NCBI RefSeq assembly: GCF_002127325.2
Contig: NC_035433.2
Coordinates: 148,378,435-148,442,434 of the forward strand
Length of the DNA: 64,000 nt
Direction of reading: 5' to 3'
Source of the DNA: Helianthus annuus
Taxonomy: Eukaryota > Streptophyta > Magnoliopsida > Asterales > Asteraceae
The translations under genes and the position numbers were made by a program. This document shows, piece by piece, positions 10,301-19,214 of the stretch (within the stretch, counting starts at the first letter, position 1; every line of letters begins with the position of its first letter). A model generated the notes under the pieces. The model searched no databases and was not told the DNA's origin. It was given only the letters and a program-made list of their open reading frames with translations.

Positions 10301-10990
10301 AAAATGTCCAAAGAAGATGAAGAGAAAACAGCCTTCCACACTGACGTTGGCATCTTTTGTTACACCAAAATGCCTTTTGGGCTACGGAATGCAGGAGCTA
10401 CCTACCAGAGGCTCATGGACAAAGTGTTCGAAACACAGATCGGGCGAAACTTGGAAGTCTATGTAGACGACTTGGTAATAAAGAGCAGTGAAGAAAAACA
10501 AATGTTGGCAGATATAGAGGAAACTTTCCAGCGGCTCAGAGAATACAACATAAAGTTGAACCCAAAAAAGTGTTCTTTTGGGGTGGAAGAGGGGAAATTT
10601 CTGGGGGTAGTAGTCACCCGCGACGGCTTTAAAGCTAACCCAGAAAAAATAACCGCCATATCGCGAATGCCTTCCCCCCGAACGCTGAAGGAAGCTCAAG
10701 CCCTAAATGGACGACTGGTAGCAATCAACAGGTTCCTAGCAAGGCATGCTGAAAAATCATTGCCATTCATAAAAACGCTAAAAGATTGCCTCGACAAAAA
10801 GAATTTCAAATGGACCGGCGAAGCGGAGCGAGCCCTGCAAGAGATGAAACGCTTCATAGAAAGGCTACCCACGCTAACCGCACCTAGACACGGTGAAGTG
10901 CTAAAAATGTATCTAGCGGCGGCCCACACAGCAGTAAGCGCGTGCTCATGGTTGAACGGGAAGGAAAACAAACGCCAATATACTACATAA
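7382..10990 (+). CDS. Tat gag-protease-reverse transcriptase (5' part of gag-pol)
   Basis: 1202 residues starting 41 bp after the 5' LTR. A Pro/Ser/Thr-rich N-terminal part comes first. The retrotransposon gag domain begins near residue 307 (KYDGLTDPDDHL) and runs to about 440. A knuckle-like CEYHKGSGHDTNDC lies near 557, with His in place of the second Cys. The aspartic protease motif LVDTGSS is near 675. Reverse transcriptase starts near 920 (KPDGTWRMCIDFKDLNKACP) and has the catalytic YVDD near 1026. The last residues are out of frame: comparison with the next frame points to one lost base near 10942, so RNase H and integrase are cut off from this protein. Confidence 0.9.
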   Translation: MASDQNMAGQRLTNNNLALGAGSGTTPLSSPAVTRSLDPEFEAEGPPPGFDNITTVSSQAVVTNPFLYIPSQTPPGRMEGTGGSTSAPGTAVFSQTSRTYSTPVITSASPSILVSETNTPQYYQPLVSNPMPPLYSAALTAALSTPPHQPVIMPTGVMNAPVTPGNQMYFPGYCYAPPFGYLPSYGGTAYPPQGTAQGSSQSPYAAYMPPWWNFPTPQPMYTQAPTEPVHNRENAVRPRLTPLENSGLGTGPAPGVNIPPTQPVNVEDDELTKPYKPVDATFRSKFTRRIAEAPIKEKPKMPQTVGKYDGLTDPDDHLNLFKSAGEVACWPMPLWCKMFVQTLVGAARVWWDSLPTGEIDSFEDLESKFILQFSQQRRHTKDRNELLHIRRRDNETVENFIIRFNKESLAIPGVTNDLACEAFLQGVNDDELLRTLHGRDGVPPTIDEILRIAKVYVIQEKAVAASHAANRKKEALKNQEEKDNRGTKSKHRGDRYQRNDKDARYDRHRSSYSRNETSKPRSEYPNLSKTPTEILASENLRLNPPKPLKDNPNKDTSKYCEYHKGSGHDTNDCFQLKKQIEYFVKSGKLAHLVRDIKQGPPVVKEENDKAAGKRPRELNMVHAGIRRGAKRSFSTLEPWMLATMTIEPRMEDLHLTTDALIISTAVGDYRMRRILVDTGSSEDIIYEHCFDRMQPEDKKLLESVHAPIKGFTGEKVDPIGQITFPVTFGQAPKERTILLTFLVVRAESYQNVIIGRFTLGKLDAIVSTARGFMKFPTPQGIATVFRDRIGEILDTKRCRQGPAGATGPERWVLSTRHPDQMVTIGDTLSPEVKSDLKQLLKRNADIFAFEHADMTGVPRDKAEHKLATLPGIKPVAQGKRSMAPDRRAAVVKEVRKLVEAGILRETQYHTWVSNPVMVKKPDGTWRMCIDFKDLNKACPKDAYPLPEIDLKVDSLVPYRYKCFLDAYKGYHQIKMSKEDEEKTAFHTDVGIFCYTKMPFGLRNAGATYQRLMDKVFETQIGRNLEVYVDDLVIKSSEEKQMLADIEETFQRLREYNIKLNPKKCSFGVEEGKFLGVVVTRDGFKANPEKITAISRMPSPRTLKEAQALNGRLVAINRFLARHAEKSLPFIKTLKDCLDKKNFKWTGEAERALQEMKRFIERLPTLTAPRHGEVLKMYLAAAHTAVSACSWLNGKENKRQYTT

Positions 10991-13026
10991 GCCGGGTATT
11001 AGCAGGGCCTGAAACGCGCTACCCTACGCTGGAAAAGCTGGTTTTAGCATTGGTACACGCCACGAGGCGATTAAGAAGGTACTTTCAGGCACACCGTGTA
11101 CAGATCTTAACTAACTATCCGCTACAGCAGGTCCTGCACAAACCGGAGGTCTCGGGTAGGTTGGCCAAGTGGGCTATCGAGCTGGGAGCCCTAGATATCG
11201 AATATTAGAAACGAACGGCGGTTAAGGGGCAAGTAATTGCTGATTTCTTAGCCGAAATACCGGAAGGAGAGATAGTTACGGACCCGGTCATCCAAGATAT
11301 ACCAGAGACCAGCACAGCGAGGCAGACTTGGAAGTTGTACACAGATGGATCATCCAGTGGAAAGGGATCCGGGGCAGGTCTGATGCTGATAAGTCCGGAC
11401 CAAATCAGGCTAATGTACGCCTTACGTTTTGACTTCGAGTGCTCTAACAACGAGGCGGAGTACGAGGCGTTACTAGCAGGGTTGCGAATGGCAAAATCCA
11501 TGGGGGCAGCTAGGGTAGACGCGTACGTCGACTCGCTGCTGGTCAACAATCAAGTCAACGAAACATATGAAGCAAAAGACGAGGCAATGGCAAAATACCT
11601 GGCAAAAACCAAAGAGCTCATGAATTCTTTCGACAAAGTCACACTTAACCACGTGCACAGAGGGAAGAATCAGATAGCGGACGCCTTAAGCAAACTCGCC
11701 ACCTCCGGCATGGAGAGGGAAGTCAAAGTTGAAACATTACAGACACCCTCAATCGAACCACGGAGCGTTTCCGCTGTCACAATAGAAGAACCCTGTTGGT
11801 ATACCCCGATCCTACTTTTTCTTAAAACAGGCGAGCTACCCCCCGCCAAGGGCGAAGCACGAAAGGTACAAACGAAAGCGCTGCAATATGAAGTCAACGA
11901 TGGTGTCCTGTATCGAAAATCTTACTTGGGTCCGCTGCTGCGATGTGTTTCCCCGGTAGAAGCGAAATACCTCGTCAGCGAAATACATGAGGGTATATGC
12001 GGTATACACGCCGGGCCTCGAGCAGTGGTCGCCAAAATTCATAGTGCGGGGTACTACTGGCCCGGGATGCACGAAGACGCTGTCAGAGAATTGCGACGAT
12101 GCCTCAGCTGTCAGAAGTTCGCCCCTCAAACAATTCGGCCCAAAAATAGTCTGGTACCAGTGACATCAGCATGGCCCTTTCAGAAATGGGCTGTAGATAT
12201 CGTGGGACCTTTCCCACCAGCTCCCGGGAAATTAAGATATTTAATCGTGGCGGTTGATTACTTCACCAAATGGGTGGAAGCGAAACCTTTGGCTAAGATA
12301 ACGGCGGAAAACGCCAAAAAGTTTCTCTGGGAACACATTGTATGCAGGTTTGGCTTACCACTCTACCTGGTGAGTGACAATGGGACGCAGTTCACGGATA
12401 GAATTTTCCAGGAATGGTGCGCCGACCTCCACATTCAGCAGATCTTCACGTCGGTAGCACACCCACAGGGTAACGGGCAGGTGGAGCGGACGAACAGGAG
12501 CTTGCTAGAGGGTATCAAAATGCGGCTAGGACACGAGGGAAGCTCGTGGGTGGAGGAGTTGCCACATGTCCTTTGGGCGCATCGAACAATGCCCAAGACT
12601 AGCAACAACGAAACCCCATTCAGCCTTACCTATGGAATGGAGGCGATGATACCTGCTGAAGTAGGGTTGCCGTCGTTACGCCGCCTCAAGGTAAACAACA
12701 ACAATGATCAATCGATGAGAGAGAGCCTGGATTTGTTGGAAGAGAGGCGCGAGGCGGCCGCTATCAGCGAGGCGCGATACAAAAAAGCTCTGGAAAAATA
12801 TTACAACAAACGGGTGGCCAAACTAAGTTTCAAGGTAGGCGATTACGTCATGCGCGATAATGAAGCAAGTCGAATGGAACCGGCGGGAAAACTGGGCCCT
12901 AACTGGGAAGGCCCCTATGTCATACAAGAAGACCTGGGCAAAGGGGCCTATCGCCTGTCCCGACTAGATGGCACGCCGGTCCCGCGCAGTTGGAACATCG
13001 CCCAGTTGAAGAAATGCTATTTGTAA
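10943..13026 (+). pseudogene. Tat RNase H, archaeal-type RNase H and integrase (out of frame, with a nonsense codon)
   Basis: It continues pol in another frame after the break near 10942. The Ty3-type RNase H part (PIYYISRVLAGPETRYPTLE) ends at an in-frame TAG at 11206-11208. The frame reopens at once and encodes the second RNase H (YTDGSSSGKGSGAG, NNEAEYEALLAGL, near 11335-11700), then integrase. Integrase shows a zinc-binding region ending in CLSCQKF, then DIVG, SDNGTQF and GQVERTNRS as the D,D-35-E residues, and a C-terminal domain to 13026. The domains are well preserved. Only the shift and one stop prevent a full gag-pol, so the element probably depends on proteins from relatives. Confidence 0.85.
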
Positions 13027-13419
13027 TGCCTTGCTCCTAACAGCAAGAGTTAATCACCTCCTCCAGCTTACACTTGTAACCCGTGACGGGACTTTTCTCT
13101 GTTTTCCTTTTTTGCTTAATGCAAGTTTAATAAAGATTTAAATTCATCTACTACAAAAGTTACCATCGCACAATGAATGCATTAACCGGTAAAAATAAAA
13201 CCCTTAAACACGAAATATCTTTCATTATAAGTCATAGGGTAACCACAACAAGCGCTTACGGCGGGTATCTTGGTAATAGATACATAAACCGCCCCAAAAA
13301 TAGATAGGCATCGTCACATATACATAACCTATCTCAAAAAATTAAAAACCAAGTACTTGTCCCTGTTTTTAAAAAACCAAACATAAGGGAACCAAAATAC
13401 AGAACATGTTCATAAACAC
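13027..13419. other. Tat spacer between pol and the antisense genes
   Basis: AT-rich DNA after the pol stop. It would hold the 3' ends of transcripts converging from pol (plus) and the antisense genes (minus). I see no further coding sequence. Confidence 0.4.
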
Positions 13420-13878
13420 CTATTGAGGAAGGCTGGGTGCCATCACCACTGCAGGGGTAGGCACCCCCACCTCATCACCATCGTCTTCCTCCACCCCCAC
13501 CACAGAGTTGACGGCCAAATGACCAGCTGAGCCACCAACCATTTGGGATACCGAGCCAGAGCCATCCATCTGCTGCCTCCTCGTCCGACCACCGGACTGA
13601 CGTTGGTATGTCAGACGATATCGCCATTCAGGGTCCACCGGAATTAAACCAGTCAGCACATCAGCCGATAGCTGCACTCCGGGATCCTCCGGTTGAGGAT
13701 CCAAAATAACAAGGCTTTGACAAGCTCGGTTGGCACGAACCGGAGCAGCATTTGGAATGGGTCGCCTGCCCCTAAGCATCGATCTTGTTACCGGATGCTG
13801 TAACATCAACAGGCCATCAGCAGCATCAAGCACCCGAAAGATTTCGGAAAGTCTTTGCCTGTATCGCTTTCTTTCCAT
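13420..13878 (-). CDS. Small antisense ORF of the Tat element
   Basis: 152 codons on the strand opposite to gag-pol, ending near 13420 with PAVVMAPSLPQ. It starts ERKRYRQRLSEIFRVLDAAD and has an acidic, low-complexity C-terminal part (VEEDDGDEVG). I recognise no domain. It lies downstream of the larger antisense gene in the same orientation, so it could be a second gene of the antisense unit or a 3' exon of it. GC content and unbroken length favour real or recent coding. Confidence 0.5.
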   Translation of the reverse strand: MERKRYRQRLSEIFRVLDAADGLLMLQHPVTRSMLRGRRPIPNAAPVRANRACQSLVILDPQPEDPGVQLSADVLTGLIPVDPEWRYRLTYQRQSGGRTRRQQMDGSGSVSQMVGGSAGHLAVNSVVGVEEDDGDEVGVPTPAVVMAPSLPQ

Positions 13879-14139
13879 TGCACAAACATAACCAAAAATG
13901 GAAACGAAGGGTAAATTTATAGCAATAGTTAAAAAGTTTTGACAGTGGTGACATCAGATATATTAATTAAAAGTAATCATCACAAGTCACAGAGCCATAT
14001 TTTACAAGCCGGCGGTGTCAGAAATCATGACATCTGCATTAATTTAACTGTCAAATCAAAACAGAAAATGGGCACTAAACCCAATTCAAACAGTGTCAAC
14101 AAGAGTACACCACAAGCAACAAAATGCATAACGGAGTAG
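13879..14139. other. Spacer between the antisense ORFs of the Tat element
   Basis: 261 bp separating the two antisense reading frames. It is AT-rich and no domain is recognised. It would contain the 3' end of the larger antisense gene if the two are separate genes. Confidence 0.35.
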
Positions 14140-16991
14140 TTAGTCTTCTTCAGATTCGTCCGCGGGGTCCAGCATCAGACGCAGAGATTCTATTCCATCC
14201 TCATTAACTTTATCCATCAGATCGCCATAACACGGTAAAGGCTCGGTATACGCCGCTTCAAGAGCACTCGCCATATCAGCCTGTAACTTATTCTTGATAG
14301 TTTGGAAATCCGGCGGCACTCTTTCCACTTGCTGGCAATCCATGTAACCTTTAAGTACACCGTCATGATGCCCGGATTGGTAGGCAGCGGTGGAAAGACG
14401 GTCAATCAGGCTAGTAAAATGGGACGACTCACGCAGATATTCGAACGCCCCCACTAGCCCATTAGTTATCAACCAATTCCTGTCTCCCCGCATAGCCGCT
14501 AGCTGGCTGGTCAAATCATCGATCTCTGCATGGGATTGTACCAGCGCGTTCTCCACCTCCTTTAACTTTGAAGACGACGATGCAGCAAGCTTGTTGTTCT
14601 GGGTGACAAGGGAGTCACAATGATCCTGCATCTCCTTGAATTTTGCTTCACGCTCCTCCAGCTCTCCTTGCATCAGTCGGACCTTGGTATGGCAAGCCTC
14701 TACTTCAGCTGTCAAATCCTGGTATCGCTCCTGAACCTGGGACACAAAGTCAGTGTCAACACGAAATTTTTCCAATTGGGCTGATAACTCGTGTCTCACC
14801 TTCTGAGCCTCCGCTACAGCCTTACGTTCTAACTCCTCTTGCACATTTTTCGCCTGAGCCAAAACCCGATCTTTTTCCGCCATATCACGGGCCCATAAGA
14901 TCCTTTCCTCAGCAAGATGATTGGTCACCCTTCGCAAATCTTCTTCGGCCTTATTTTTCTCTGACAAAAACCGGGCCTCTTTCATACCCGCAGTTTGCAG
15001 TTGACTTTCGAGGCGATGCTTGTCATCCCTCAGTTCTTGGATAGTCGCCCGGGCCTCATGAAGTTGGGCGTTATCACGCACCCACCGGCGCCGAATTTCT
15101 ACCAACCTGCGAGGTAGGGTCACAGAGTCTGATATGGACGAATTCATCAAATCTTCATTATTTAACCCCTCCACATACGCCGCTTCGGCAGGTGGATACG
15201 CCCCCTCGATCCAATGTTGAACCACTAGAGGAAAGATCAGTCGGGAGGATTCAGCAATTTTCCATTGAGGCTGGTAACGTTTATCCTGAGCATGAGGATC
15301 CCAGCAAACGGTGGGTATAAACAGGTCGTCAATCAAACGAGCACCATCGTCAGCAATACCGCTGCTTGACGCGCGATTGTCACCTCCACCCATGCTAGTC
15401 GCCTCATGCGCGGTCAGCGTGGCAGCAGCACTAGTCTCAACACCGGCAAAAATGTCTTTGGGCGAGTCAAGTAAGACTGTGTCAAGACCGCCCGATCGAA
15501 GCGGCTCAACAGATACAGCCACCGACGCCGCAGGACCAGGGAGTGGCATGACACAGCTCACAGCGGGACCAACGGAAGATAAAGATTGTGGGCCCATAGA
15601 CATGCTGACATTACTACCAGGGCATGACGCCGCTATGGTCGACACAATAGTGGATGTCACAACTCCGGATGACACTTCCACGAAGGTACCTGCACCATAA
15701 GCCCAGAAGGACGTTATCAATATGAGCGCCAATACGCCATAAGGATAATTAGCAATAGATACCTGGTGAAAAAGCACACGTGGCTTGCACCGCTTGAAAC
15801 GCGCTCAGAGTAGGTGCTACGAAGATTTTCCTTTTCTTCGAGACACGACCAGGACTGGTCAGGTCGGAGACCAAGGGAACATCACGCCCCGTATTGGGCG
15901 TTTCCTCCATTGTGGGCACACTCCCGTGAGTTGCTATGTGTTTTTTGCCAGACGATTTTATTCGGGCAGGTTTTTTCTCTGACGACGCCACGACAGCGAT
16001 CGCCATGCCCGATAGGGGAGCAATATACGCCAAGGGGTCCGCTGGCACAGCGGGTAGAAGAAATTGCTCCAAATGCACTTTCAGCACATCAGGCTCCCCT
16101 TCGTTCAGCATCCGATCGGCGGATTTCAACGCGAGATGACGTGGTGGATCGATAAAGTCAAACATCCCCCACTCCCCTGCGCGAAATAGGTGATTAAAAA
16201 TAATAATAATGAATACGCAAAAAACACACCATAAAAGTTAACCAGACACGATGATGACAGCATACCTCCATCTTCCCGTTGAAATGAGGGATAACGCTTT
16301 ATATCCGGCCATAACAGACTCATGCCGGCCATCACCAGTGCACCTTCTGGAATGATGGTGCACTCGAAGGGGCGGCCACATAACTTCACATATAGCGCGT
16401 TCGACGTGTACAAATCCTCAGGAGGAGCATCATCCTTCACTTTATCCTTCGGTCCTTTCTCTTGCCAATGCATCTCCCCAGGGATGGCAACGGCGTCCAG
16501 ATAGAAGAACTTTTTCTTCCAATCTTTGTCCCTAGAACTAGTGGGAATCTCCCTTAGGCATGATACATCTGTATCCCTCCGATCAAACGTAAAGAAAGGG
16601 GATTTCCACACAAGTACGAAAAAAGCCCTAAAAACAACTAGTTCCGGGATATGGCCCAGAGCTACGCAGGCATACTCGAATTGTCGAAGTTTTACAAGGC
16701 CAAGGGGATGCACTTGAGAAATGTGGATACGGTAGAAATCAAGCACCAATTTCAAAAATTTGGTGATGGGTAGTCGGAAATTGCAAAATTTGAAAAAATC
16801 ACTGAATAAATGATTTTACCCACCTTCAGGGGGAAGGCAGTATCGGTTTTCGACGGCAACACAGGATTCCACTCAGCCCTAATACCGTAATCATGAACAA
16901 GATTGTTGAAGGATGTTACACCCCACTTGCAAAGTAGTACGTCCGTAGAGGCGGCAGTAGCGGAAGACGATTCGTTCGTTTTCGAAGCCAT
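14140..16991 (-). pseudogene. Antisense, intron-containing gene of the Tat element: plant 'putative gypsy-type transposon' domain plus coiled coil
   Basis: It reads on the minus strand from ATG at 16989-16991 to a stop at 14140. Inferred exons are 16991 to about 16795, then to 16266; then 16176-15763; then 15689-14140. The introns are short GT...AG ones, 16177-16265 (89 nt) and 15690-15762 (73 nt), and both keep the reading frame. The first part resembles the Transposase_28 family of plant proteins (FYRIHISQVHPLGLVKLRQF, MFDFIDPPRHLALKSADR), which is named after retrotransposons but has no proven catalytic role. The 14140-15240 part is rich in heptad-like Glu/Lys/Leu stretches and is predicted coiled coil. 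One frameshift lies near a T-run at about 16793-16800. Antisense genes at this place are known from Grande-type Tat elements. The product's role is unknown. Confidence 0.7.
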
Positions 16992-17058
16992 GGAATAGAG
17001 AGGATGACGATGGAGTGATTTGGGGAAGATTTCTTGAACCCCCACATAAGGTATTGTC

Positions 17059-17066
17059 CTTTATAA
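17059..17066 (-). promoter_or_regulatory. Possible TATA box of the Tat antisense gene
   Basis: On the minus strand TTATAAAG lies about 70 bp upstream of the antisense ATG at 16991. The stretch 16992-17285 between gene and LTR holds no other coding sequence, so it is the natural place for the antisense promoter. This is inferred from motif and place only. Confidence 0.4.
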
Positions 17067-17271
17067 GCTACGGAAACTTTTCAAATTCAAAAATGTGTAC
17101 GAACCGACACACGTGTCAACCAAGGGAAAAGACAGCTGTCACTAACATGGTGACCCAACTGTCACATCCTGTATTTTCGCCGTATTTTCCAAAGGTCGTT
17201 GTAACAATCATCATGAGTTCACCTTTTTCTTTCTCTCTTAGTCCGACCTAATGGACTCCCTCCATGAGCTC

Positions 17272-17285
17272 GGACTGGGGGGACA
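17272..17285 (+). other. Polypurine tract of the Tat element
   Basis: GGACTGGGGGGACA directly before the 3' LTR. The G-rich purine run sits where plus-strand DNA synthesis is primed in LTR retrotransposons. Confidence 0.65.
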
Positions 17286-17703
17286 TGACGAGGTGTGACC
17301 CGCATCGGTTACCCGACCCGGTTACAACCTTTTACATTAATATAAATACAAAGATTTATTCTAGAATCTTCCATATCTACATGGAAGGTGCACAACTAAA
17401 TCTCCCACTTTTTGGGAAGATCGTGTAAATCTCCAGTTTATCGGAACGTATCCCGAAATAAAGGAAACCCTAATGGAAAACCTATAAATAGAGACAAATG
17501 CGTAAGGTATGATTATCTAATTCCCCTACATCTTCTTCCCACATACTTCTCCCAAGAACAAATACTTATTCTCACGCCGGAGGGTGGCTACAGGAATAAC
17601 CCCATTCCTGTAACGAGTCCTAACGGTGTTTCTGTTTTGCAGCCACTCGTTCAAGTCACTAATCATTGAAGCTGTTGGTGTTGTTAAGGTCAGTGTTTCT
17701 TCA
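17286..17703 (+). repeat. 3' LTR of the Tat element
   Basis: 418 bp, read base by base as identical to the 5' LTR, ending TTTCTTCA and followed by CATAC. Its TATA box (17483-17490) points toward the remaining ankyrin exons, so read-out transcription of the PGG-domain part is possible. Confidence 0.95.
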
Positions 17704-18094
17704 CATACCCATCTCAAATTCTATTTATTGCTGCAGAAATAAACAACACTAGATTTTTGGTTGAGCTGATTCGTGAGTATCCTGATCTTATATGGAAGAG
17801 AAATGATGATGGACAAACAATCTTTCATATTTCTGTTTCTCATCGCCATCACAATATCTACAGTCTGTTATATGAGATTGGTACAATTAAGGATCTGATA
17901 ACTCCTATTACGGACCATCAAGGCAATAATATCCTTCATTTAGTTGGACAGAATCCGGAGAAAAATGCTTATGAGGACTGGGTGGCTGCTCCTTTTCAGA
18001 TTCAAAGTGAATTCTTATGGTACAAGGTATACACCAGCTTTCAAAGCTTTCTTCAAAGGTTGTTTGATATGTTAATTTTTCAATGGAAAACTCG

Positions 18095-18180
18095 TAATTG
18101 GTTTTTCGTAGTTGCGGTTGGGATTTGAACCCACATCACTTTGTATACACCTTGATACCGCTAGACCAGAGTTTGCTAGT
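18095..18180 (-). mobile_element. tRNA-derived SINE head in intron 4 (copy A)
   Basis: On the minus strand, box-A-like TGGTCTAGCGG (18158-18168) is followed 26 bp later by box-B-like GGTTCAAATCC (18121-18131). This is the internal Pol III promoter layout of tRNA-derived SINEs. It does not fold as a full tRNA. It is shared with copy B (45518-45565), so the insertion predates the duplication. Its end points are uncertain. Confidence 0.55.
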
Positions 18181-19214
18181 GTTAGCCATATTGTTCCATA
18201 GTATATTTTTTCTTTATTTTGTTTGTATGTTTCCTTTCATTATTTTCTAACTGAGCTTCCCTGAATACTGTGTACTTACGTATTTGTGCATTTACACCAT
18301 TAAGTATAAGAGCATCTCCAGTGGTTTTAACCCGTGGTATATGTTGCGGCCGATGTGGAGGAGAAAGGGAGGAAGAAATCCGTGGAGACGAGTGCCCACA
18401 GATGGCAACTACTAGAAGGACGGAAAAGATGGTGCGTCCATGAGAGAGGGGTTTATCTGCGCAGTTGTGGCGATCCTCTTTGAGATGCTCATGTGATGAA
18501 TTAGTGAATGAATAATTGTGTTTTCTTGTTTATCGATCGTACTTGTATTCCTTGAAGCTTGCAAATTCATATAGTCATTAATCATATGCTTTTATTTATG
18601 TGTCTTAATTGCAGGAACTAGAAGAAATAGTCCCTCCTCCTTGTAGAGAAGTAAGGAATGCAGAAGGAAAAACACCCGAAGAACTATTCAAAGAGAGCCA
18701 CAAGGATCTAGTTATCCGTGGTATGCAGTGGATAAGTGAAACAATTAATCAATCCATGGTGGTAGCTGCGCTTGTATGCACCATAGGGTTTCCTGGTGGA
18801 TATGATCAAAACAACGGATTACCTATACTCCTCCAAGACAGACATTTCATTGCTTTTATAGTAATGGATGCCATATCCTTTATCTTGTCTACAAGTTCGA
18901 TCCTCACATTCCTATCCATCATCCTTTCTCGTCACCAAAGGAACACCGAATTAATGCTTCAAAAATGGGTGATTGGTCACTTAGCACTTTTGACCTCTAT
19001 ACTTGCCATAGTCGTTGCTTTTGGTATCAGCTTTTTCATTCTATATCGTAGCGCATATAAAAGCACGGTGCCATTCATAGTCTACCCAAGTGTTATCATA
19101 CTGGTGTGTTTATACGTCCCTGTGTACTTCTCTCTTTACACGGACGCGATTAAGGCAATATATAGTCGCAGGTATCTCTTTAGGGCAAAACATATGCTCT
19201 ACTGTAAAATCTAA

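Larger units (their letters stand above)
6923..17703 (+). mobile_element. Ty3/gypsy Tat-lineage LTR retrotransposon, complete, very young
   Basis: 10,781 bp with two 418-bp LTRs that read as identical over their full length, flanked by the 5-bp duplication CATAC (6918-6922 and 17704-17708). Copy B still has the uninterrupted site (CATAC at 45101-45105). The order is LTR, PBS, gag, protease, RT, RNase H, second RNase H, integrase, a long region with antisense genes, polypurine tract, LTR. The second (archaeal-type) RNase H and antisense genes between pol and the 3' LTR are known traits of Tat elements such as Grande. It lies in the same orientation as the host ankyrin gene. The pol frame is broken in two places despite the identical LTRs. 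Confidence 0.95.
5644..19214 (+). pseudogene. Ankyrin-repeat/PGG membrane protein gene, copy A, split by the Tat retrotransposon
   Basis: Exons read as 5644-5722, 5895-6380, 6504-6641, 6771-6922 plus 17709-18026 (exon 4, split), and 18615-19214, all with GT...AG introns. Exons 2 and 4 encode ankyrin repeats (ETPLHVAAAAGH, GNTAFCLAAISGN, GNNILHLVGQ). Exon 5 encodes the PGG domain with four hydrophobic helices, as in the ACD6/ITN1 family of stress and defence membrane proteins. Without the insert it would encode about 590 aa. The first three LTR bases supply an in-frame TGA straight after codon TAC (6920-6922), so a protein from the 5' part would be 285 aa with no membrane domain. Compared with copy B it lacks 12 bp and 9 bp in exon 2 and 18 bp in the first PGG helix, all in frame. 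Confidence 0.85.

Noticed and set aside
9541..10353. 270-codon minus-strand frame
   Set aside because: It is a shadow of the protease/RT coding region on the other strand, with no recognised domain.
15311..15700. 129-codon plus-strand frame inside the antisense gene
   Set aside because: It is opposite the 545-codon antisense exon, and its composition mirrors that exon. No domain is recognised.
18095..18180. tRNA gene on the minus strand
   Set aside because: Box A and box B are present, but there is no acceptor stem or full cloverleaf, and the stretch is shared with copy B inside an intron. A SINE head fits better.
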